Below, one piece after another: positions 10,999 to 21,324 of a stretch of 64,000 nt of DNA. A program made the translations under genes and the position numbers. The notes beneath the pieces were generated by a model, which did not search any database, was not told the origin of the DNA, and saw nothing but the letters and a program-made list of their open reading frames with translations. This DNA is from Imbricaverruca yamaguchii. Its lineage: Eukaryota > Arthropoda > Thecostraca > Neoverrucidae. The stretch is from positions 246,570-310,569 of the forward strand of contig JAOTOL010001153.1 in the NCBI GenBank assembly GCA_034440575.1, in the 5' to 3' direction. Positions within the stretch are counted from its first letter, which is position 1. Every line of letters starts with the position of its first letter.

Positions 10999-11590
10999 CT
11001 GAGTATACTGCGGAGCGCAACCCCTCCCCACTGCTCAATAACATTACTTATCGCTTTGTTCCTGCCACTTCCTGCAAAAATCCAATGTCATGGCAAAGCA
11101 TATAATGTGTACCTGGTCAGTAGCTGAGAAAATTACACTTGATTCACAGCGACATTTTATTAAATCGATTGAGAACATTTCACACATTAGCTACGGGACA
11201 CCAGCATCCAGAAAACCATCTCAGTGGTGGTCCATGTTAGATCAAGGAGACATTGGGGACCAGATAAGTATTGGAGGAGAAACGTTCGTCAAAAAAGTGC
11301 ATAAGGCGGTACATAGCGTATGATTTGAAGTCATTAAATAGGTCAGCAGGGAAGCACTTCTGTTATTTACACATAACTACTTTTGTCACGTAACATCTGC
11401 ACACAGTTATCGCACTTCTTACTCACTCTGCAGGATGAGCACCTCCGCATCAGCCAATCTGAACAAGCTAACGTCATTATTGGCCCGCTATGGGCACAGA
11501 ACCCAGCTGTCTTGGGTTCATCTCGCAACTCGACCTTTGCTAATGACTCCATTCCACCAGACTAATTCGTTGATCTTTCACCCGACTGAC
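10999..11590. other. Intronic sequence, nothing recognised
   Basis: Unique DNA next to the galactose-binding-like exon. No motif or repeat was recognised. Confidence 0.5.
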
Positions 11591-11743
11591 CTGTGCTCTC
11601 CGCGATGATCTGCAACTCGTGCAGCGGCCAGATGGGCGAGTAGGAAGCCCGCTGAAAGTATGTTCCGCTCGAGTGGAACAGCGAAATCTTGACGTAGCGC
11701 GCGCCCCGCTTCATCACCGTGTTCCGCAGCGAGATGCTGTGCA
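11591..11743 (-). CDS. Fucolectin/F5-8-like domain exon, C-terminal part
   Basis: The exon encodes HSISLRNTVMKRGARYVKIS, followed by a short loop and LHELQIIAEST. ARYVKI followed by a final L-x-ELQI strand is the usual ending of F5/8-type and fucolectin-type galactose-binding domains. With the acceptor tgtcag and donor ACAG/GTCAGT the exon is 153 nt and phase 1-1, which agrees with the exons on both sides. A second acceptor-like AG lies 18 nt further upstream but would give the wrong phase. Tandem repeats crowd it on both sides: the 65-bp array begins about 30 bp before its start. Confidence 0.7.
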
Positions 11744-11769
11744 CTGACAAGTTCGGCGCCGGCTGCATT

Positions 11770-12297
11770 GACTGTGGTGCCGCTGCCGGCGAGATGCCAC
11801 CGTCACGCTTACGTTAGTGAAGACCTGGTGTGACGCATGTGGTGCCGCTGCCGGCGAGATGCCACCGTCACGCTTACGTTAGTGAAGACCTGGTGTGACG
11901 CATGCGGCACCTCTGCCGGCGAGATGCCACCGTCACGCTTACGTTAGTGAAGACCTGGTGTGATGCATGCGGCACCTCTGCCGGCGAGATGCCACCGTCA
12001 CGCTTACGTTAGTGAAGACCTGGTGTGACGCATGCGGCACCTCTGCCGGCGAGATGCCACCGTCACGCTTACGTTAGTGAAGACCTGGTGTGACGCATGC
12101 GGCACCTCTGCCGGCGAGATGCCACCGTCACGCTTACGTTAGTGAAGACCTGGTGTGACGCATGCGGCACCTCTGCCGGCGAGATGCCACCGTCACGCTT
12201 ACGTTAGTGAAGACCTGGTGTGACGCATGCGGCACCTCTGCCGGCGAGATGCCACCGTCACGCTTACGTTAGTGAAGACCTGGTGTGACGTATGGGG
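11770..12297. repeat. 65-bp tandem repeat, eight near-identical copies
   Basis: Copies of GCCGGCGAGATGCCACCGTC...GTGAAGACCTGG start at 11786, 11851, 11916 and so on, exactly 65 bp apart, with only a few substitutions. The low divergence points to recent expansion or ongoing homogenisation. Confidence 0.97.
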
Positions 12298-12317
12298 GAC
12301 GTACCCGTCATATTCAC

Positions 12318-13026
12318 ACCGACCCACACCTTCCGGTCAAGTGGCAGCAGTGGGACCCACACCTGACCGACAGGTGTGGGTCAGCAATGGGATCCACACC
12401 TGCCGGTCAGGTGGCGGCAGTGGGACCCACACCTGTCGGTCAGGTGTGGGTCAGCAGTGTGACACACACCTGACCGACAGGTGTGGGTCAGCAATGGGAT
12501 CCACACCTGCCGGTCAGGTGGCGGCAGTGGGACCCACACCTGTCGGTCAGGTGTGGGTCAGCAGTGGGACCCACACCTGCCGGTCAGGTGGCGGCAGCGG
12601 GACCCACACCTGCCGGTCAGATGTGGGTCAGCAGTGGGATCCACACCTGTCGGTCAGGTGTGGGTCAGCAGTGGGACCCACACCTGCCGGTCAGGTGGCG
12701 GCAGTGGGACCCACACCTGTCGGTCAGGTGTGGGTCAGCAGTGGGACCCACACCTGCCGGTCAGGTGGCGGCAGTGGGACCCACTCCTGCCGGTCAGATG
12801 TGGGTCAGCAGTGGGACCCACACCTGCCGGTCAGGTGGCGGCAGTGGGACCCACTCCTGCCGGTCAGATGTGGGTCAGCAGTGGGACCCACACCTGTCGG
12901 TCAGGTGTGGGTCAGCTGTGGGACCCACACCTGCCGGTCAGGTGGCGGCAGTGGGACCCACACCTGCCGGTCAGATGTGGGTCAGCAGTGGGACCCACAC
13001 CTGCCGGTCAGGTGGCGGCAGTGGGA
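12318..13026. repeat. Hairpin minisatellite array B
   Basis: Same family as the array at 10190-10998, with CACACCTG(C/T)CGGTCAGGT cores alternating with GGGTCAGCAGTGGGAC and GGCGGCAGTGGGAC spacers. Cores near 12361 and 12469 carry the loop in inverted orientation (ACCGA instead of TCGGT). Confidence 0.95.
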
Positions 13027-13256
13027 GCAGGCAGCAGGCGGGTGACTGATCTGCTGTCGGTCTAGCGACGACGAGACAGTGCTCTATTAACTCGTCCTCA
13101 TGTTACGACAGCATGAGGACGGAGAAGGAGATTTCATCCCAGAACGTTATACCAATGATCGATGATGATAGTTGATAAAACCTTCCTATTGCAGACTTAA
13201 TATCCACCAAATGACATGTATCCATATATTTATAGGATGGTATCCGTATATTCCTT

Positions 13257-13325
13257 AAGCGCGGCGCGCTACGGCCAATGAAGTCGATGCGCTCTGGAGC
13301 ACAAATAATTTACAAACCCAGTGCG
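13257..13325 (+). mobile_element. Possible remnant of I-like LINE 3' end
   Basis: GCGCTACGGCCAATG..GTCGATGCGCTC resembles the 3' hairpin of the LINE units that end at 29473 and about 58075 (GCGCTACATGACCAATG..GTCGATGCGCCC). The following AAATAATTTACAAACCC would be a decayed tail. No coding part is attached. Confidence 0.35.
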
Positions 13326-13460
13326 TTAGTACAATCGGTATAAATTTAACCTAAGCGAAAGTTTTCAGCATGAATATGAGACCACTAAATTAGCAACAGT
13401 GCACGCTGTTAGTCAGTGTTGTCCGTATGAGCCGTCGGTGTCAAGAACAGCAGAACGTAC

Positions 13461-13526
13461 CGACTTCCATGGATATACCGATCCACGAGACGTTGTCGTC
13501 GCTCAGCCGAATTTGTATGTTCAATC
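13461..13526 (-). CDS. Fucolectin/F5-8-like domain exon, central part
   Basis: A small exon of 66 nt encoding LNIQIRLSDDNVSWIGISME, a two-strand piece that fits the middle of a galactose-binding-like sandwich. It has an excellent acceptor (a pyrimidine run ending tttgcttcag) and a strong donor (GTCG/GTACGT), and is phase 1-1 like its neighbours. Sequence alone would not identify it; the call rests on phase, strand and position between two recognised parts of the same domain. Confidence 0.65.
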
Positions 13527-13771
13527 CTGAAGCAAAAAGACAGCAGAAGTAATATCTTGGAGGAGTGCCCCAGATCAGCAGCAGCGCCGCCACACCACAG
13601 TTGCGAGACCCGGCGTAATCCAGCGCAGCGTCTGCAGTCGACCATGCAATCATGCTGTTCAATCTATGACATGGACACTCGTGACACTCAACTCATAAAT
13701 CATTCACGAATAACGCCACCTGGCTCCCACCAATCTGTTGCATGCTTTATCCTGACACTGCCATCGCAAAC

Positions 13772-13951
13772 CTGTTAGATTGTGGAAGGTGACAATCCTC
13801 ATCTCCAGCAGCGGGAAGACGAAGAACAGGTCTGTGAAGAGCACGCTGCCGCCCTGGAAGAGCGCCAGCAGGTCCTCGGAGGTGCTGTAGTCGCCGTCGA
13901 CTAGGGCCCTGTGTCGCACCGCCAAGCTTGAGTGCTCCGCCACGTTCAAAT
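13772..13951 (-). CDS. Fucolectin/F5-8-like domain exon, N-terminal part
   Basis: The 180-nt exon reads LNVAEHSSLAVRHRALVDGD, then a segment ending DLFFVFPLLEMRIVTFHNLT. The NVA...S...AVDGD opening followed by a hydrophobic strand and VTFHN-type strand is the start of fucolectin/F5-8 galactose-binding domains. Borders are an acceptor gttgggcag and a donor AACAG/GTTTGC, phase 1-1. It lies downstream of the sushi exon at 16398-16552, which ends in phase 1, and upstream of the exon at 13461-13526. Drosophila furrowed is my closest remembered match for this order, but orthology needs an alignment. Confidence 0.7.
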
Positions 13952-14686
13952 CTGCCCAACGCGCCGACGGTTAGGATGCCAGACGCATATTGCACCATAC
14001 AGTAGCCGTTACGAGGAAGCCGACCCTTTGCATCACCTGATGTCCACCGCATCCGTCAAGCTATGCTGCATTATGCGTCTGATGTCATACCGCTGTTGAG
14101 GGCGCGATACAACCAAGGCTGCTGACGCGGCCAAAAATCCGCGACCACAAACTCACAAACTCACACACATCGCTGCTAAGATAACGCGATGTCGTATCGC
14201 GTGCACTAGTCTGTAGCGCGTTCTTTACACGACATTCTGGTGTCGATCACACCATTGATGGCATCACATCATACCGCATACAACACATTACAGGAGATAT
14301 ATACAACAAGAGTTTACCTACTCCATTCCAGCATGCATCATGCACATCATCTCCATCATCTTTGCACTGTCCTGCATCACATCCACCGCAGCGTAGTATG
14401 GAAATGTGCTGTGCAGCATGGGCCAAGCTACCGCGGACTAAACATGACGTCATGCTACCTCATCGTATGTCATGCCATCACTTGAAAGAAGATAAATCGC
14501 TACTGAAACCACGCCATGTCACATTTGCCTCGTCGTGTGTGCCTTCAGGATGTCCCTGGTGATCCCATGGCACTCGTGAAGTCTTTGGGTACATCAGGCA
14601 CACTGTTGTGCCTGGTGTACCTGTGGCGACATAGGTATGTTTGCATCCTCTAGTTCAATTGCACACACATAATTACAGACTCAATC
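13952..14686. other. Intronic sequence, nothing recognised
   Basis: Unique DNA between exon and SINE. A few direct short repeats but no array, RNA gene or coding motif. Confidence 0.5.
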
Positions 14687-14895
14687 GTCGCCCCGATATC
14701 TGAGTTGGCTAGAGCGGCGGCCTGCATTGGCCTCCCGTGCCCTGGGAAGACAGGTTCCGAGCTGTTTCACTAACTGGCACTTGGCCTCCGGCTGGGAGGG
14801 TCAGCTAGCAGCTGGTCCGATAAGGCCGGGGACGAGGTAGTGGGACGGCCGTGTCGGTGCCATTGGTAGTTGGTTCGATAGGGCCGGGAACGAAC
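14687..14895 (+). mobile_element. tRNA-derived SINE, copy 2
   Basis: Starts GTCGCCCCGATATCTGAG with an A box like TGGCTAGAGCGG and a B box like AGGTTCCGAGCTG. The body block GGTCAGCTAGCAGCTGG..CCGATAAGGCCGGG..CGGCCGTGTC matches the minus-strand copy at 9840-10017. The two copies are clearly diverged, so insertion was not recent. Confidence 0.7.
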
Positions 14896-15042
14896 AAATA
14901 TTCGGAGCGAATTTGGAGCATTAAAAAGCAATACTTGATCACCATGACCATGTGTGCTATTTATAAAGTTTGAGCTGGAATTTGGTTCTACTTGTTGTTC
15001 ATGTGATCTGACTATACGAATAAGTATGCAAGTTATGCGCGC

Positions 15043-15156
15043 ACGCACACCCCTCCCCCACACACACACGCGCGCACACGCACACGCACACGCACACGCA
15101 CACGCACACGCGCGCACACACACATATGAATATATATATATATATATATATATACA
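15043..15156. repeat. (CA/CG)n followed by (TA)n microsatellite
   Basis: A CACACG-type alternating tract of about 75 bp passes into about 24 bp of TA. Confidence 0.95.
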
Positions 15157-15514
15157 GATACATACGCTGCAGTCTCGTGTTCGGAACCAGCTGTCCGCAC
15201 ATCTCGATATCGGAACCTTATATGGGCAGACACCCTGGACTGTCAACCCGGACAGTATCGATGCTAGCCGAGACTCACGGAATATTCTGCGACGAATTGA
15301 TGGAAACGATGTCAGATAGTCTGTGTGAATGGCGAGACTGACAGTCATGATAGAGATCTCAATATCTATTTTCTGGTTCCCTTCTGATACAAATTTCAAT
15401 GTCTGCAAGCAGGTCCACTTCAATACGTGGGCTTTCCCGCCTTCCAGGATCGAATCCCGGGCATGGTATTCAGAGGCCCGGCCCTCTGGTCCGACACAAG
15501 GGCGTCGGCGAGCT
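15157..15514. other. Possible old SINE-like remnant
   Basis: Unique DNA; near 15447-15460 the sequence CAGGATCGAATCCCGG resembles a Pol III B box, but no A box was found at the right distance. Confidence 0.3.
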
Positions 15515-16343
15515 CCACCACCACCACCACCACCACCACCACCACCACCACCAGCGGCCGGTGGGTCGACGCGTCCACCACCACCACCACCACCACCACC
15601 ACCACCACCACCACCACCACCACCACCACCACCACCACCCACCACCACCACCACCACCACCACCACCACCACCACCACCACCACCACCACCACCACCACC
15701 ACCACCACCACCACCACCACCACCACCACCACCACCACCACCACCACCACCACCACCACCACCACCACCACCACCACCACCACCACCACCACCACCACCA
15801 CCACCGCCACCACCGGGTGGGTCGACGCGCTCCACCACCACCACCACCACCACCACCACCACCACCACCACCACCACCACCACCACCACCACCACCACCA
15901 CCACCACCACCACCACCACCACCACCACCACCACCACCACCACCACCACCACCACCACCACCACCACCGCCACCACCACCACCACCACCACCGCCACCAC
16001 CACCACCACCACCACCACCACCACCACCACCACCACCACCACCACCACCACCACCACCACCACCAGCGGCCGGAGTGGGTCGACGCGCTCCACCACCACC
16101 ACCACCACCACCACCACCACCACCACCACCACCACCACCACCACCACCGCCCACCACCACCACCACCACCACCACCACCACCACCACCACCACCACCACC
16201 ACCACCACCACCACCACCACCACCACCACCACCACCAGCGGCCGGAGTGGGTCGGCGCGCTCCACCACCACCCCACCACCACCACCACCACCACCACCAC
16301 CACCACCACCGCCACCGCCACCACCACCACCACCACCACCACC
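15515..16343. repeat. Compound (ACC)n array with repeated GC-rich spacers
   Basis: About 830 bp of CCA/ACC triplets divided into five blocks by near-identical spacers of about 27 bp (AGCGGCCGGAGTGGGTCG plus CGCGCTCC). Spacers occur near 15552, 15811, 16066, 16237 and 16345. The array is therefore a tandem repeat of one spacer-plus-triplet unit whose triplet run has expanded to different lengths. The minus strand, which is the sense strand of the selectin-like gene, carries (GGT)n. Confidence 0.97.
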
Positions 16344-16397
16344 AGCGGTCGGAGTGGGTCGGCGCGCTGCTATGCGTGTCGCGGACGAGTCACTTAC

Positions 16398-16552
16398 AGC
16401 AGTGCGGCGGCGCGCCGGCCCAGCGTCCTCCGGGCAGACAGAGCCGGACGGCGCCGCCCACCGGTAGGTAGCCGGGGTCGCACGAGTACCGCGCCCAGGT
16501 GCCCGGCCGAAACAGCACCGCCCCCGGCCCGGCCCGATCGGCCGCCGCCGGA
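16398..16552 (-). CDS. Sushi/CCP exon, most upstream recognised exon
   Basis: The frame reads GTWARYSCDPGYLPVGGAVR then LCLPGGRWAGAPPHC. This is the second half of a sushi module: Y-x-C-x-x-GY, G...C, G-x-W and a closing P-x-C. It ends at a strong donor (TGCT/GTAAGT) in phase 1, the start phase of the next exon at 13951. The upstream border is uncertain: several CTAG or CCAG acceptors about 18 bp apart lie in a proline-rich frame, all giving the same phase. The first cysteine of the module is not visible in the exon as drawn. It is the only sushi module upstream of the galactose-binding-like domain that I can see. Confidence 0.65.
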
Positions 16553-16747
16553 CTAGGCGGCAAACTAGGCGGAGAGCTGGGCGGAAAACTAGGCAGCAAT
16601 GTGGGCGGCATCGGCAGCAGCGGCTCGGAGAACACTACCCTGGAGAGGGCGCTGGTACCTGGCGACCGGCAGCCATGCTCGTCTGTGGGTGAGAGGAGAC
16701 GAAGTCACTGCTGGGTCTGCTCCGAGCGCTGGTCGGCTGACGAGGTC

Positions 16748-17205
16748 CAGGCGCGCACCCAGGATTTTTCCATGGGTGGGGGGGGGGGGCGGACAGAAAA
16801 GGGCACCTGACCAGCTCCAAAAGGGCACTTTGCGGTCCGGGGCACACTGTAAGGTTTGTTGACCGGGGGGGGGGGGAGGAGGGCGTGAAAAATAATTTGG
16901 TCAAAAGGGCAGTTTTGGGACAGGCGGGGCAGGTCATTTTGGGACTAAATTTGGGACATTCCAGCCAAGAGGGCACTTTGTTGACCGGGGGGAAGAGGCG
17001 TGAAAAAAAAATCGCCAAAAGGGCAGTTTGGGCCCAAAGGGTACCTTTGGCACAGGCGGGGCACATCAGGCAGGTGATTTTTGGGCTGAATTTGGGATAT
17101 TCCGGCCAAGAGGGCACTTTTCGGTCAAAAGGGCACTTTTGGCCAAAAGGACACTTTGGTCTCATGGGGGGGGGTCAGGCCCCTTGCCCCCCCCCGGTGC
17201 GCCTG
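16748..17205. mobile_element. G-rich MITE with 10-bp target duplication
   Basis: The element starts CAGGCGCGCACC and ends GGTGCGCCTG, an imperfect terminal inverted repeat. It is flanked on both sides by the identical 10-bp TGACGAGGTC (16738-16747 and 17206-17215). Inside are repeated phrases such as AAAAGGGCA and GGACATTCCAGCCAAGAGGG, poly-G runs and no transposase. Terminal repeats plus a 9-11 bp duplication fit a Mutator-like non-autonomous element. Confidence 0.65.
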
Positions 17206-17215
17206 TGACGAGGTC

Positions 17216-17589
17216 ACTGCTGCTGCTGGCCGGGATCGGATCGTTGGTCGGCCGTTCGGCGCCCCGTGCGCGGCTCGCTGCCACCACTGCTGGTAACATT
17301 ACATTTATCATAAGTGGTCGATATGTGCCTCGATGGGACAAAATTGGAACAACCGTTTTGGACCGTTTTCGGGGCGCTACCATGTTTTCATTCACATGGA
17401 GTGACTCTCATTCTGACGTCTTTCACCCTGTGATAGCTTCTTACGACGTAGCACACTAATTGGCGTTGAAATGGCCGTGTAGCGAGCAGAAACAGGTTGA
17501 GTGGGTCTTAGGGAATATGAACTCCCCTTGAGAGCGTTGTGCTTCAACATAGACCGTGACGAAACACACAAGAAACTAAGCGCTCCGGA
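17216..17589. other. No gene recognised
   Basis: Unique sequence between the G-rich element and the inverted LINE fragment. Nothing recognised. Confidence 0.45.
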
Positions 17590-18010
17590 GGGTCTGTGGT
17601 CGACCGGTGAAGGCCACAAAACGACGTGAAGGCTCTTGGGCCGACACCTGAATCCCGTGAACGTGAGAACGCCAGGCGCCCGAGGAGCTGTACGGGGCAG
17701 CCGATGCCATCACCAGGCCGGGAGAGAAAGACTTACCACCCCGACAGATATCCATCGACGCCCACCCTGTAACCCTCACCGGCCAGGCCAGCAGGCACTG
17801 GGCCGGGTCCAGACCTCAGACCTGAGGCGAAAAGCCACTCGACCCGTATGGGCCCTACTGGCCCACCCGCCCCCTCTGGGATATCAGGATCAAAAAGAAG
17901 TGTTGGTCCCTCGTCACGACTAGCGCCGTGCGAGGGGCACCTCAGCCTCCAGGACACCGTCAACCCCGGGGGACGGGTCGAGGGGCAGCGGCTACCCCGA
18001 TGAAACCGAG
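17590..18010 (-). mobile_element. I-like LINE 5' leader fragment, inverted
   Basis: Read on the minus strand this matches the leader at about 21570-21930, including GTCCCCCGGGGTTGACGG, GTCCTGGAGGCTGAGGT and a GGTGAGTCT-like block. It is an orphan 5' fragment of the same LINE family in the opposite orientation, with no coding part downstream. Confidence 0.7.
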
Positions 18011-18149
18011 CGGACGGATAGAACTGGGGAAGTTATCCTACCTGCTCATAGTTTGGAGAGTTCATGTTGCAGGGCTAGGTGAAGGACAGGGATGTTAACG
18101 TGGGATGGATATTGGAACGGAAGCAGAGCGATAAATGAAGCACTCTTAG

Positions 18150-18620
18150 TCTGACTCATCCCAGTTGGACGTAAGATGTCGGCGAATCTTCGGAACACTC
18201 CATCCCCGCCACGGAAAGGTGGTACCTTGTCGGGGGGGAGGGGCTCGGACCGATGAGAAGTGCCCTCGAATCGATGGAGAGTGTCCACTGGAAGACGTTG
18301 AGGGCTCGGACCGGACTAATCCCAAGGGCCTCTAGGCCGAAGGAGGGAGCTCCGGGTTGTTCGAAGGACCCCGAGCTGACAAACACGGCCCGGGCCAGCA
18401 AAGAGGGCCCCTGAGCCAAACGACGGTGCCCTTAGCCGACGGAGAGGGCTCTTTGCCACCGGAGGGGACCACGAGCACAAAATAGGGTCCCGAACCGATG
18501 TGTAAGAACCCTGGACCGACATAGGCGCTCAGTCCGCAGAAAGGGCCTCCGGCCTGACGAAGTAGGGGCCTGAGTCCCTAAGAGGGCCCTTGATTTGAAC
18601 AGAGAGGGCCCCCAGCCGGC
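18150..18620. repeat. Degenerate ~30-bp GC-rich tandem repeat
   Basis: Loose repetition of GAGGGCCCCTGAGCCGAC-like units every 28-32 bp, heavily diverged. It fades out at both ends. Confidence 0.65.
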
Positions 18621-20223
18621 CGTGCATGGTCGGCTATGGTACCTCACACTTATGGAGAGGGGCCGGTACCTGACTGAACGGACCTCGAGCCGGTGAAGAA
18701 GCCCCATGTTATGGAAACGGCCCCTACCGAACAAAATAACTCCAGAGGTGACATATGGAACCCCTGAGCCTGATGTATAAAGACGAGCCCTGACTGTTTC
18801 GTTGAGCATTACTTGCTCCACGAGCCAGGACACATTGCTTCATGTCGCCTCTTCCGACCGGCGGTCATCAGTTTCAGGGGCTGGGACATGGATACAGTTT
18901 GAAGGGGCACTCTTAGCGTGAGTAGGAGCACTAAAGTTCAGGTGGCACACACACTGTGGATGCCCTCCCTTTTGGCCAAATATCCGGGATTCCCCACCGG
19001 CAGCAAGCACCGAATAAGGACACAGGGGAATGCCCATTAGGATAAAGGCAGCTTAAGTTCGGCCAGCGCTGTGTGCCCGGGTGAACCTAAAAAAATCGGG
19101 ACCTCCTGACGGGAGTCAGGGTGGATGTCCATTTGGCAAGTCTTCGTCATCAGCACAGCGTATCTTACTCGCCACTCCCGATCATCAATCGCTTGCCATC
19201 CATCACTGATCATTAGTCTGAGTGACTGGTTGCTGGCAGCTAGCCACTGGTCATTTCACTTTGAAATGTGGGTGATATTAAGGGTAATATGAGTGTCTTG
19301 GTGTAGACCCGATGACATAGATGACCTGCAACGGATTGCCCAGTTTCAGACGAGACGATGCTGGTTTTCGTCCTGGCGCCGGTGGTCGGAGTTTAGATGG
19401 GCCGCTGATGGACTGTGGCCATCACCAGTCCTGAGTCCACACAGAAGGCAGTCAGAGATACAGACACCAGTGACACAGACATAGACAGATACAAAGCCAC
19501 CAGGGCGGTCGGCCTTCGGCTATTGCTTCCAGCCGACGCTGCGTGACGTTGGAATTACGCAAGCAAAAGGCATGCTTGTGTAACTGTAAAGGTACCGAGC
19601 ATGTTAACACTGAAGGTCAGCGTGCTGAACCGGCTGCCTCCGGACTTGCTTTGTCATTTTTCCGAATCTAGACGGCCGCTGGCACTGAGATATATAACCA
19701 GCTTAGGCAACACCGGGTGCTTCACGGGTTGGACCGACCTCTTAGGTTTTCTAAATCTGTCGTGTTGCAGTGACGTCACACAAGCTGGGTGCTGGTTCGC
19801 TGCTTTATTCCAGCAGTAATTGCACTTAGTATGTGGACTAAAGGGAAACTATGCCAAGGAGAGGCTGCATGAGTAAGTGCAATATACAGCCAACACCAGC
19901 GGAGAAGGCTCGGCCATACACTTCTGTTTGCGCCTGAACAAAAAGGGGCAAACTAGAAATAGTCCAGCACAGATCAGAAATATCCGGTTAAATAATTGCT
20001 CGTGGCCATGAGTTTCAGTCGATGCAATTATCATAGCCAGTTCGACGAGCAATGTTTAGTTCTGGCCCCGCTCTGTGATCTGGTAGGTTCGTCAAAAGTA
20101 TGCAATGGGAACTGCGTCTGCAATATGTGCCATATGTGGGATGGGAAAAACAGGTACAGTTTCCGGTACACATCCCAAACACTACCAGCAACGCATGCCC
20201 GGCAAAGACTCCCGACCCGGACG
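18621..20223. other. No gene recognised
   Basis: About 1.6 kb of unique sequence. Short open frames are present but none has a recognisable motif, splice pattern or composition that supports coding. Confidence 0.5.
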
Positions 20224-20412
20224 AGATCTATATGTGACCTACACGCACTGTTCAGACAGGCCACGGCGACGGTGAGACATGGCAGAAGGTCGTGTGTGTG
20301 TGTGGGGGGGGGGTCACGATCTATATGTGGCTTACACGCACTGTTCAGACAGACCACGGCGACGGTGAGACATGGCAGAAGGTCGTGTGTGTGTGTGGGG
20401 GGGGGGGGGTCA
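20224..20412. repeat. Tandem duplication of ~93 bp with GT/G run
   Basis: Two copies of GATCTATATGTG..CTACACGCACTGTTCAGACAG..GGTCGTGTGTGTG followed by a poly-G run. The second G run is longer. Confidence 0.9.
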
Positions 20413-21324
20413 CGATAGCGCTGTTATCGGCGGCACGGATTGGCAGCGGAAGTCGGTGGCGTAACCGCGACGTCTCCGAGACGCTTGTGACGTCACTGCT
20501 GCTCTCGTCTGCGAGCTGCGCTTTGTATCGGCGCCAAAGCTCCAGTTGCACATCGGACACAGATAGCACGATTTTTCTTTTAGATGATGCCGCTCGCATG
20601 TTTCATACGGATCTGGTGGCACTGGTTCCGCTTGTTCTAACATCTTTTTACATGAATCACTTGCATGCTGCAAAGCTGAGCTCCGAATGAAATTGCGCGA
20701 ACAAATATATGCGCAGTATCAGATGGTCACGTACGTCCGGACTTACAGCGGAGATGTTGCAACATTGGCGGACTTGCAATACTGCAGGAAAAGTTGCGTC
20801 TAATCGCCTCTCACCAAACGACACCTTGCCAAATCTTGCACGACACCTTACTACCTTCGCAGCACAGGGGGAGTACTAATGCTGCCTCCACAGCTTCGAC
20901 ATGTGATGTACTGGAGCGACGAAATGACAAATGACAACGCAGGTGTAGCTCTTATCCTGATTAACACGATGACATTTTCGCTTAGTTACTCTCTCATGCT
21001 CTGAACGGCGTCACTTCGAGGAATGTGATAACACGACCTCACCCTGCATTCGGTAAACCTTGCTAAGAGGTACATGCAGATTTGCTTGTCTGTTGGGGCG
21101 CAGCTAAAGGTGGCCCAGGACACCCCCAGGAACTAAAAGCACGCTAGACCAAGCAATATATTTTAATATTTCGACGACAAGAAAGGACACATCTTTGGCG
21201 CGCAAAGCGCGCCAGAAGCGGTCTCTCTTTCAGCATATTGTTTTTTAGTCGGCCCCCTAATAATTTGTTTCATCTGCCCCTAGTCGGCTTCCTGGCTACA
21301 CTCATGCTTGTCTAACTTCAACGA
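20413..21324. other. No gene recognised
   Basis: A minus-strand frame at 20410-20673 contains ERHHLKEKSCYLCPMCNWSF, which looks zinc-knuckle-like, but no family was recognised. A perfect hairpin TGGCGCGC-AAA-GCGCGCCA lies near 21196-21214. Confidence 0.4.

Noticed and set aside
10175..13065. Open frames of 60-272 codons across the hairpin minisatellites
   Set aside because: Same cause: repeat units without stops, read in several frames on both strands.
14770..16556. Long poly-His, poly-Pro, poly-Thr, poly-Gly, poly-Val and poly-Trp frames
   Set aside because: All six frames of (ACC)n/(GGT)n are open; these are not proteins.
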